A stretch of DNA of 64,000 nt. Origin: Edaphochlamys debaryana. Lineage: Eukaryota > Chlorophyta > Chlorophyceae > Chlamydomonadales. Under the pieces are notes generated by a model. The model was not told where the DNA came from and ran no database searches. It was given only the letters and a program-made list of their open reading frames with translations. Both the position numbers and the translations under genes were made by a program. Position 1 is the stretch's first letter; each line of letters starts with the position of its first letter. The stretch covers positions 868,001 to 932,000 of the forward strand of contig JAEHOE010000016.1 of the NCBI GenBank assembly GCA_016858145.1, in the 5' to 3' direction. Shown piece by piece: positions 44,781 through 55,049 of this stretch.

Positions 44781-45029
44781 CTGCACACCGAGGCAACGTG
44801 GCTGCGATCACGCCAGGCTGCAGCTGGTCCTGACAAGCACATCGACACAAGCAGCATACGCAGCTCACCGCCTGACACCAGCGCTTGCGCGTGCTCCGCG
44901 CTGCCGCCGAGCAAGGTCCCTTGCATCGCGCCTGTCCCCTTGTATGAAAGTATTGAGGTGGCTCTATGCACCGCTGTACCTCTGTCACAGGGAGTGTATC
45001 TCTGTTACAAGGCGTGAAGCCAGAGGCAT

Positions 45030-45334
45030 CATGCCGGGCGGCCATGATGTCCTCCACGATGTCGCACGGAGCCCCTGCCTCACCTCCAAACCCGCCCCAC
45101 GGCCCCCCTCAGCACACCCTCAGCACGCGCTCACAGCCGCTCACGCTCAAAGCGGTCCCTCAGTTCTGCGCTCACGTCAGCCCCAGGTCCAGGCCACAGC
45201 CACTCGGTCACCACCCACTGCCGCGCCTTGCCCTGCCAACTCTGTCACGACCGCACACGACCACACACCGCGGCACTACGCCCCGTGCCCTTCACAACCT
45301 GTTGCAGGCACTGTCCTACAGTAGGGCGTTCCAG
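45030..45334. repeat. 305-bp direct duplicate, copy 1
   Basis: Same length as 45854-46158 with scattered substitutions. On the minus strand an open segment ends VTEWLWPGPGADVSAELR, then RFERERL and a stop at 45131. Confidence 0.88.
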
Positions 45335-45853
45335 ACGGGAAGGATAGGCGGGTAGGACGGGTAGGCGAGGAGGCGGCGGGGGCGGGGGAGTGCCGTCTCA
45401 CACGCGTGGCCGGACTGTAGTGGAGCACAGGGGCGACAGGGAGAACTCGAACACAAGTGTTGGCGATGCGTCATGGCAAGGCGGTGCACCGCGGCGGGGG
45501 CGGGGTTTGACGAGGGCGGGGGCGGGGGCGGGGGAGTGCGTGCAAGCGGGATGTTGCGCGCGCGACATGCCAGTTTGGCTTCGACGGCCTATCCGCTGTT
45601 CTAGGCGCTGTTTTGACCTTGTCAGCTTTCACCGATGGCCTCCTGATTGTCGCGGGACAGCGTTTGGCCACAACTTTCGCGCGATGCGGCGACATGTGCT
45701 CCTCGCGGGCTCGCTCCAAGCTCTAGCGCCTCGCCCCGCGCCCCTGGTGCATGTAGGCAGCTCTGCGGGCAGGTTTGCGGGCTCGGACTATGCTTGCGGC
45801 AACAGCCCTGGCCCTGCCGTACGGATGGGGTCTGGACCCCGCGTTCGGGCTTG
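45335..45853. other. Between the two 305-bp duplicates
   Basis: Contains short GGCGGGGGCGGG simple repeats; no gene recognised. Confidence 0.5.
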
Positions 45854-46158
45854 CATGCCGGGCGGCCATGATGTCCTCCACAATGTCGCACGGAGCCCCT
45901 GCCTCACCTCCAAGCCCGCGCCACGGCCCCCCTCAGCACACGCTCAGCACGCGCTCACAGCTGCTCACGCTCAAAACGCTCCCTCAGTTCTGCGCTCACG
46001 TCAGCCCCCGGTCCAGGCCACAGCCACTCGGTCATCACTCACTGCCGCGCCTTGCCCTGCCAGCTCTGTCACGACCGCACACGACCACACACCGCGGCAC
46101 TACGCCCCGTGCGCTACAAAATCTGCTACAGACACTGTCCTACAGTAGGGCGTTCCAG
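45854..46158. repeat. 305-bp direct duplicate, copy 2
   Basis: Counterpart of 45030-45334; the minus-strand segment ends TEWLWPGPGADVSAELR, RFEREQL and a stop. Both copies contain CGCGGCACTACGCCCCG. Confidence 0.88.
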
Positions 46159-46707
46159 GACTCCAGGTCTGCCAGCCCTCCTCCCTGATTCCCTTTCCAT
46201 GCAGAGCGTAAAGCCACTGGCGTCACATGTCGTCAGATCCAACAACAAGGGCTCCGGAGATAGGGGCCCCAGAGTCGTCCTCGGTGGCAGCCCTCGCCCC
46301 AGCCTCGACGATAGATCATGCCAGACGGTTCTGGAACCGAGCCGCAGGATCCCAGGTACATCCATACTCCAGCGCGGCCGGTGCTCCCACGCCACGCGGT
46401 GCCATCCCACAATGCAAACTACTCTGTAGTGCCCGCATGCATACCACTAGACACCAACCACGCCCATCTGCACACGGGGGCAGTTCCCATCCACCCTCTA
46501 AGCCCAGGCCAAGCCTCCTCCCCCCAGGTACCGGCATGCTCCAGTGTGCCTCCGCTGCTCCGCTCCGCTTGCCGACAGCTCCGCTACTCTGCCAGCTTCT
46601 GGCACGTAGCCTCAGCAATAGCAGGCGTCCAGCCAGCCTCACTGCACTGCAAGGCGCCTCCTCATTCTCCAAGTCCTCGATCCACCAACTCGTCCTCCGC
46701 TGCCACC
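46159..46707. other. 3' flank of the TPR gene
   Basis: No gene recognised; open frames lack coding character. Confidence 0.5.
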
Positions 46708-47809
46708 CTATGCGGCCGCCGGCTCGCCTGGCACGCCCGGCGTCGGCGAGGCCCGTTCTTCCCCGTCTGCAGGGTTGGGCGCGTCTGCTTCCGTGCGGCT
46801 TTGCGACACGAGCGCGATTGCGTCCCAGAAGCCCTGGCGCAGGGTCTTGTCCGTGGGGTTCAGCTTGAGCCCCTGCTGAAACGCGTGCGCCTACAGGGGG
46901 GAAACGTGTGGTAGGGGCCGCTTGTGTGAGCGTGAACACTGAGAGTGCGGGGCAGTGAGGACAGGGGCTGGGCCTGTGTGGAGTTGCGGATTGCGCTCTT
47001 CTGGGATGTTGCGTTGCGCGGTGGTAGGGGCATGGGTTTGGCAGAATCGGTGGGTGGGTGAAGCAGGGATGTGTTGCGGGGTGGCCAATGCCGAGGGGTG
47101 CCGAGGGGGGCGACCAATCCCGACCCAAGCCCTGACACGGAGCGTAGCATGCCCTGTCCCAGCGCCCTGGCAATACCCTGTAGTGAGCCTGATGGGCTAC
47201 CGACCTACCGCTCCTGCGTAGTCCTTTAGATGGAACAGCGCAAAGCCCTTATGGTAGTGTCCGTCCATGATGTGGGGCGCCAGCTCAACCACCCGGTCAG
47301 CGTCGGCCGCCGCGCGCTCGTACTGCTGAAGGCAAGACAGCGCGATGGAGCGCATGCGGTACAGCTGCGGGCCCACGGAAGGATGTGAGCGGCACGAGAT
47401 GAGGCCAAATGTTGAGGGGAAGAGGGCCGGAAAGGTGCCAAGGTTGATTGCAGCGGCAGGTGTCGCCCCTACCCTCCTACCCGTCCCTCGGTCCCCCCCC
47501 ACCTTGTAGCTGGTGGAGTGCAGATCTATGGCGATATCTAGGCATCTCAGTGCCTCATCGAACTGCTTCTGCGACAAGTACTCCTTGGCCTTTCGCCGAA
47601 GCTGCGGTGCAAGGGAGGTGCCGCTTGTAAGACATGCGAGCCCACATGTGGGGTCGCGCGGCGCTGTGGCCCACCTCGTTGATTTTCTGCTCTATCCGAG
47701 GGTCAACCTTGACCTTCTGCTTGGTTGCCGACTTGGATGTGGTATCTAGCGCCGTGCCCAGGGTGTGGTTCAGCGTGCCAGTCGCGCTGAGCGTACCCGT
47801 GGCCTTCAT
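46708..47809 (-). CDS. Small TPR protein, 4 exons, 190 residues
   Basis: Exons: 47809-47675, 47601-47503, 47364-47209, 46890-46708; phases all 0, total 191 codons. The N-terminus (MKATGTLSATGTLNH, then KQKVKVDPRIEQKINE) is basic and unstructured. Then come about three tetratricopeptide repeats: A-KEYLSQKQFDEALRCLD, YRMRSIALSCLQQYERAAAD and GHYHKGFALFHLKDYAGA followed by AFQQGLKLNP. The repeats carry the TPR pattern of small residues at 8 and 20, Y/F at 11 and P at the end. The tail (EADAPNPADGEERA...) is acidic and Pro-rich. It resembles the TPR part of Hsp90 co-chaperones or axonemal TPR proteins; the partner is unknown. The gene is divergent from the NT-C2 gene, with 362 bp between start codons. 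Confidence 0.85.
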
Positions 47810-48171
47810 TGCTATCGTGCAACCATAGAGGCGCTATGAAGGCTTGGCAACGTGGTTCGGGAGGTAAGAGGCTTCTGTCCGGGCGAGGTTGTTCGGTCGC
47901 AGCGGGAGCACAATTGGGCAGCACGAGTGAGTTCTACGTAGGGTACTCTATGTAGAATAGCAATTGACGCGAGTGAACATGGCGAGGTGGTCAGGCCCAT
48001 TCGAACCCCGGGCACTGCGATGCGGCACATACTCAGCCGGCCTAGGCGCATAATGTTTCATCCTTGCGTTACGCACGTCGCACATATTCCGTTGAACACA
48101 CGCGGAAGCTCGGTCGCATAGCGATGGGGCGAACATATTTCTTCCACTCAGACCTGCCAGGGTAGACACAG
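47810..48171. promoter_or_regulatory. Shared divergent promoter region (TPR gene / NT-C2 gene)
   Basis: The only sequence between the two divergent start codons, so it must contain both 5' UTRs and core promoters. No TATA box or known element was identified. Confidence 0.5.
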
Positions 48172-50539
48172 ATGTCCATCTACCATCTAGAGCTGCAGAC
48201 CGCCTGCCTTAGCGGCCCGCTGCCGCTGCCGGGCCGGGCGGTGCTCGAGGTGCGCTGGCACACGAATCGACATGCGGGGGCGTGGCTGCCGACAGCTATT
48301 CAGCCAGTCAGGGCCGCGGGAAAGCTTGACTGTTGCCGGGAGGGGCCCAGGCCACGGTGACATGGCCAGGCGCCTGCGAAACCTGTGTGCGGTGCTACTT
48401 CCGCCTACGACACACACACCTGTGCCCGTCCCGCAGGTCGTGATACAGACGCCCCGCCTGCTGTCCACCTTGCGCCGAAAGCATGCCACGAAGCCATTCC
48501 AGCTCACTGAGGCAGCTGGCCTGCACTTGGCATGGACTCAAACCAAAGGGGCCAAGGTGCGGGGGGACAAGCAGCGCCCTTTGTCAAGGGCGCAGGCAGG
48601 CGCCTCCGTGGGCCTACTACCGGTAGACAGCTCTGCCCCGGTCACAAGTCTCGGCCGTGAAGAGGCACAAAGCTTGAAAAACCCCTTGCCTTCTGCCCCC
48701 AGGTCTTCCTGCGGCTTCGGGTGCTCGGGGACGGCGCCGACGGGGCCTTCCCCGCGCGCGCGGGGCGTGCAGCGCCCTTGCCTGGCTCTGGGCCGGCAGC
48801 CACTGCAGCCGACGCTGCAGCGGCAGCAGAGCGCTGCTTGTGCAAGAGCTCATTCGCAGCGGTGGACCTAGCTCCGGAGGAGCCCCAGGCAGTGCAGCTG
48901 GCGTTGTCTGTGCCCAGCGGCTGGGGCCTGGCGGAGCCCGGGCAAGCGCACGCGCAATTGCACGGCGGCGGCGCGGGAGCAGGCGGTGGCGGTGCCGAGG
49001 GCGGCAGCAAGGCGGGCTCTCCGGATGGCGGGAGCACTGCGGTCGAGGTGCGTAGCTATGCGGGGTTTGGGGCCCGAAGTTGAGGTTCTGGGGAAGTGAA
49101 GAGGCGGGTCGACGGGCTGCGGCTTGGATTGGAGCGAGGGCGGGGAGCTGTCTGCGGGAGGTGAAGGTGGGAAAGGTCACTGGGCAGTCCAGGCTTTCGT
49201 ACTTCCCCACGGTTCTCACTTGCCCGGGGGCTGCGCCCCTATGCTTCCCCTTCAGCTGAGGTTTGTGGTGCGGCCAGGGCCGCCCGCGAGCGCCGACCGA
49301 GCCGCCAGCGGTGCCCCCTCCCCGACCGGCGCCGCCAGCACGCCCACCTCGCCTGCCCCAGCGGCGCCCCAAGCTTGGGGCGAGGCCCCGGCGGCGGCAG
49401 CAGCAGCGGGGGGATTCTCCGGTGATGCGTCAAGCAACGCAGCGCCGCCGACGCCGGGCCCTGCAAAGAAGCGCTCGTGGCTCTTGGCCTGGGGCTTGGG
49501 CGGCCGCAGCGTCAGCGGAACCGCCGCCGCTGACGGCGCCGCCGGCTCGCCGTCGTCCGGCGCCGCCGCCGCCCACCACGACGGCGACGGCGGCGTGAAT
49601 GGGGCGACCGCCGCGGCCAACGGCGCGTTGGGCTCGTTGCACCGCCGCTCGTCGGAGGTTGTGGCCGCTGCAACGGGGGGTCCCGGCGTGGGCCGAAGCC
49701 GCCTGGTGAACTCGTCTCTGGCGCCGCTCGTGCCGGCGGGCCCTGGGCCCAAGCCGGAACTCTTGGAGCCAATGCCACCTTCCGCGTTTGCGGGCGGTAT
49801 GGAGGAGCAGCCCTGGAACAGTGACGCTCAGGGCGGGTCCTGGCGACTGGGTTGGCGCGCGTCGCGAGGGCGGCCCAACCTGCCCAACGCGCTCTCGAGC
49901 GGCGGCGGCGGCGTGCTGACGGCGGCGGCGGCAGCTGCCGCGCCGCCGTCCGTAGTTCCAGCAGCGCCGCCGCCGCCGCCGCCGGCACCCGCCTCGAACC
50001 TGTCCCTACCGGCGGCGCCGTCGCTCGATTCGTCTTCCATGGACACGGCGGGCCCGCCGGCGCAGACCCTGACTGGGCTGACGTCATCGGCGGCTGCGCC
50101 GCCGCCGCTGCCGAAACGGCGGCGACTGGGTGACTTCCTGTCGCGACTGTTCAGCTCCTCGGCCTCGTCGACGGAGGGCCGCCGGGCCGGCGGAGGCGGA
50201 GGCGCCTCGGCGCCGCCGTCGCGGCGGCCGCCGTCGCTCAACGGCCTCGCACCCCTGGTGCCCCCAAGCCCCAGGCTGGGGGATGTGTACCGAGTGCAGG
50301 ACAACGCCCTGGCGTCCGACGGGGGCGTGATGCTGGGTTTCGGCATGACGCCAAGCCCCGCCGGCGGCTCCCCCAACAGCGTGGGCCCGCAGCCCATGTG
50401 CGTCCTCCCCGGCCTCGACTCCCCGGGGTGCGGCGAGAACTCCCCAGCGGCCGGGCCCAACCGACTGACCATCGAGCCCCCCGTCAGCCCCCTGGCGGCG
50501 GCGAGCCTCCGGTCTCCGCCAGCGGCGGTGGCAAGTTCG

Positions 50540-50570
<31 letters not shown>

Positions 50571-51837
50571 CGCAGCCGAGCCCGATGGCGATGTCGCCGG
50601 CGGTGCCGCCGGCCGGGTGTTTCTTCTGGCGGTCTAGCTACGGCGCAAAGGCCCGCGCGGCGGCGGCGGCGGCGGCGGCGGCGGCCCTGGCTGACGGCAT
50701 GGCGGTGTCGCCAAGGCCCAGCCCAGCGGCGGCAGCACGCGACAAGCCCGCCGCTGCCGCTGCCACTGCCGCCGCCGTCACCGCCGCCGCAGCAGCGACG
50801 TCCACGTCGGCGCCGCCGTCAGCGCCGCCGTCGGGGCGGCTGACGGCGCTGGGCTCGACGTCGAGCAGCCACGCCGCCGCCGCGCCGCCGTCAGGCTCCG
50901 GCGTCGCTACCACGCGAACCCTCGTCTCGTGCTCCTCTGGGCTTTCGGCGCACACTGGCATCGGCCGCCACTCGACAGAACGTCGCCTGAGCCGCAACAC
51001 ATCGATACAGTCGGCTGGCGACGACGCCGCGGGGGCCCTGGCGGCGGCGGCGGCGCTGGCGGCGGCGCCGTCGCCGCCGCCGCCGCCGCCACACCCGCTG
51101 GAGGCGGAGGTCAACAGGGTGGCGAACTGGGTTGGGTCGCAGAGGGACATGGGGGATGAGGTCAAGGCGACGGCGATGAGTCAGTGCCAGTGAGTACGGG
51201 CGTGCGGCGGGTGCGGCGGGGCGGGTAGAACTGGGGCGCATGCAGGCGAGGTGACTCCGAGCGCCCCTGGCCTTCCTGACCCGCAACACGCGCATCTCCG
51301 CCGGCCCACCCCCTGACAGGTTCCTGGTCGACTGCCTCAAAAGCGCTGACACCGCATGGTGAGGAGCGGCATTAGACATACTGTTTGCGTAGGCTGGGCT
51401 CACCTGGGGGCGCGCTGGCTGTCACTGGTTGAAGCCCCCGCCATCCCCGTCTCGCCCCGCCTCGCCGCAACACCACTTGCATCGCCACCTGCCTTGCCTC
51501 AGCTGAGGCCTTTCCCCCCAGCCCCACCCATCCCCACCCAACCCATCCCAACCCATCCCCATTCCCCATTGTCCAGGCTGGTGGGCGACAGCCTCCTTCA
51601 GCTCAAGCGTGAGCTGGGCTTCCCCTTCGACACCGGCGTGCCCATCGCCGGCGCACCTGACTGGTTCCGGCTCGTGCTGCAGCCGCCACCGCCGCCGCCG
51701 CCGCCGCCAACGATAGCGGCAGCGGCAGAGGGAGGTGCGACAGAGAACGGGGAGCTGCCGCAGGCGGGCGGCGTCGGTTCGGCGTTGGCCTCAAGGGCCG
51801 GCGACGTGCACTGCACTGGGAGCGGGAACGGCATTGC

Positions 51838-51874
<37 letters not shown>

Positions 51875-53958
51875 AGCTCGAGGGCTCTGGGTTCGGCGGC
51901 GGGCAGCAGCAGCGGCGGCGCTGTGGCGGCGGCGGCCGTGGTGGCGGCGCCGCCGCAGCGGGGACCTGATGTGCTCAAGGTCCGTTGGGCCCGCTTCGAC
52001 CAACGTCAGGCCGGCGGCGCCAACGCCTGCGCTGCCATCGTCCTCGAGGTGGCCACCTGGTGCCTGGCGGCGATCGAGCGCCACCGGGCCGCCGCCGCCG
52101 CCGCTGTCGCCGCCGCTGCTGGCGGAGGTGGCATTGGCTCGTTCAGCCGCACATCGCCCGCGGGCCGCCGCCGCGGCAGCGGCGGCGGATACCATGACGG
52201 CGCCGTCGCCCCGGCTCCAGAGGACGAGCGGCACAGTGGAGGCGGCAGCGGCAGCGGCGTGCCGCCGTCGGGGCGGCGCGAGCTGACGGCGGCGCTGTCT
52301 CGCTCGCAGCGGGAGCGACTGGCGGCGGCGGCCTTGGAGCTGGAGAGCCTGCCCCGCTCTGCGTTCGAGGCCGCGATCCGTGACGGCGTCGCCGTGTGGA
52401 GCTCGCTCCTGGCCACGTCACCTGCCGTACGCGTCGCCAGCAGTACGGGCGACTTTGATCTCGAGCACATGCTCCAGCTCGGCGGGTACGGCGGGAAGCT
52501 GCGGCTGGCCGAGTACACGGCGGCGTCCTTGCTCGCTGATGGCAGCTGTGCTGGTGACGGAGGCGCACGGAGAGTCAGCCGCGAGCTGAGCCGCGGCAGC
52601 GGCGGCGGGGCCGCGCCCGACGGCCTCGCCAGCGGCCCCAGCTCCGCCAGCCTGCTGTTTCCATCCCTCTCGCCGCCCCAACAACAGCCGCACGCGCACA
52701 ACCCACATCCGCCGCCGGCGGTTTCCTCTCCTGAAGCCGCCACGGGCAGTGCTGGCGCGGAGCCGCGACCGGTGTCGCCGCCGCAGGCCAACGGAGCCGT
52801 AGCCCCCAGGCCGCCGCGGCCACCCAAGCCCCCGCCGTTGCAGCTGCACGGCTCGCCGCCAGGGACGGCGCCGGGCGCAGCAGGCGCGGCGTGCGGCGTG
52901 GAGGCCAACGGCGCACCGCACGCACCGCACGCGCCGCCGCTGAGCGCGCGGCGCTCGCACCGGCCCTCCCAGTCGGGGGTGCCGTACTTCGCGGCGCTTG
53001 TGCGGGGCCTGCCTCAGGTACGGTACACCATTGACCCTCCGCTAGGCCATGAGATTATTGGGCATGCACTTACACCGCAGTTGTACACTTGCACCCCCAC
53101 ACGCATACCCCGTGACCCAAGCTCACCCCCCCCCCCAAAAAACCTACCCCTGAAGGGCGTCTACGTTCTGGGCTGCCACGGCCACTTCTCCACCCTCTGG
53201 CTGCGGCCGGGCGGCACCACACACGTCATCGTGAGCGCGGGGCGGGGCCCGGGGCCGTGGGCGCCACGCCACGTTTTGCATACTTATTGGGCCGCCCAGC
53301 CGGCGCCGACCTGCCCGCGCGCCCTGAACCCGCCCTCTTCAGTCCGTTCCCTAAGTGCCCGCACCAGCGCACCTCCCTGCTGGAGCCTTGGTAACCCCCC
53401 GCACCTCCCGCCTTTCCTCCTCTTCCCGCCAGGACTCTCTGGGCGCTCGCCTGTCGCCCGACTGCCCGCTGGGGTGGGTGGCGGAGTTCGACCACCCCTC
53501 AGACTTCGCAGCGTTCTTCATGGCTCGTCACGCGGCACGGGGCGCTGACGTGGCAGCCATGGCCGAGCTGGACATAGCAGGTGCGTGGGATGCGTGGGAA
53601 GCGTGAGGGTGCTTGGGGATCAAGGTGCGAGCGCATGAAGGGCAAAGGAGACAAGGGGTTATGGCCGGTAGGCGGGTAGCCGCTGGTCGATGGTGGGAGC
53701 TGGCCGCGTGAGCAAGGGTCATGCGACAGTGGCAGAGGATGGTGACAGCGCTGGCTCTGCCATGCGCGAATGCCGAAAGCGCCTATGCCGCTCGTCCACA
53801 ACCGCCAACTGCCCACCGCCAACCGCCTACTCGCAGGCGCCAACACCGCTGCCCTGGTGGAGGTGCACCGCATTGAGCTGGCGGGCCCTGCGGCGGCAGC
53901 GGCGGCGGCGGCCGGGGCAGGCAGCGGCGGGACAGCGAGCCGGCCCCCGTCGCGATAA
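48172..53958 (+). CDS. NT-C2-domain protein with C-terminal cysteine-protease-like domain, about 1430 residues
   Basis: Exons: 48172-48249 (donor choice uncertain), 48437-48556, 48703-49047, 49256-51189, 51320-51358, 51577-53017, 53156-53230, 53433-53580, 53837-53958; phases agree. The N-terminus (MSIYHLELQTACLSG, TLRRKHATKPFQL, GLHLAW, VFLRLRVLG) looks like an EEIG1/EHBP1-type NT-C2 domain, a membrane-binding beta sandwich. A long disordered region of Ala, Gly, Pro and Ser homopolymers follows. The second half has EVNRVANWVGSQRDMGDEV, FLVDCLKSADTAW, DSLLQLKRELGFPFDTG, LEVATWCLAAIERH, YFAALVRGLPQ, then GCHGHFSTLWL, THVIDSLGARL and EFDHPSDFAAFFM. The order GHF ... hydrophobic-I-D-(S/T)-LG-RL matches what I recall of plant NT-C2 proteins with a transglutaminase/papain-like C-terminus. 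The catalytic His and Asp are plausible but the activity is unproven. Confidence 0.75.
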
Positions 53959-55049
53959 CGCCAGGCAGGGGCAGGGGGCACTCGGCCCAGGGTTGCAATT
54001 ATGCGCCCCACACGGGCTGGACCACGTATGAATTCGGACTGCGGCAATCAACGTCAGGGCCCAGTGTGCAGGAGGTGTGCTGGATCCAGCAGGCGGCACG
54101 CGAGCACTATGGCCTTAACATGAGTGGGCTCACTTTGCGGATAGGGTTAACGGGGTCGGACGACGGGGGTCTGTTGTATGGACGGTCTGCGTAGGATTGG
54201 TGCTGTTAGGTCATGCAGAGTAAGACAACGATTATCCTGACTGTATGCGGGCATCCAGCGGGCTGGAGCTGACTGATGCGGTACTGTACGTCGTTGCCAT
54301 TGCGTTGTCGAGCGCCGCTGTGATGCTGGCGTGCAGGGTATGAGAGATTACGCAGGCTGATGGGGGTGGAGGCAGGGTATGCCTTTGAGGTGTGCTCACG
54401 GGTGCTTGCTGTTGCCTGCTCCGCAGCCAAGCGGCGGCAGGTTTCAGGCTGAGTGGCTATTTGAGCTGACGTAGGCGTGACCAAGGCGACAACGTGACTG
54501 GCAGGGCATCACTAAGCAAAGCATTATGTGTGAGGGCAGGGGGGGGCCGGAGGCCGGGTTACATGGAGGTCCTGGCGTGCCTGAGGGATGTAGAGCCCTG
54601 AAGTGCCTGGATTCCATGATCGGAGGCAACCAAGAGAATATGCTTAAAGCCTTAATGCAAAGGGTTGGGCGAGAAACCCGGTCAGTGAGCGGCTGTGGCG
54701 GCCTGGCGACAGCCGCAGGCCGGGTGTACGCCGGGCGCATTTGCAGACCCTGCGCCGACCATGCGCCCTTGGCCTTCCCACGTTTCAGCCATCTGCATGC
54801 GCGCCACAGTATTATCATACTTTGCTTGATGTGGTGAGTGCGCGAATGCCCAGGCGGGAGCCGGCTTGTGCGGCACTGCTGCTCGGGAAGTGGCGGGAAT
54901 CGGGTCCCGTGCACTCGTACGCGCTCCGATTGTGACAAAAGCCCCCCCGCTCATTCAATGCTCACCACCCAGCGTTCTGTTTCTTTCACTCGGAGCTTGG
55001 CGAAGGCCAAACTGCATTCCTCGTCACACGGCCCCGGCGCATTGGCCGA
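53959..55049. other. Intergenic, no gene recognised
   Basis: 3' flank of the NT-C2 gene and upstream region of gene C. Less GC-rich than its surroundings; no supported exon. Confidence 0.55.
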
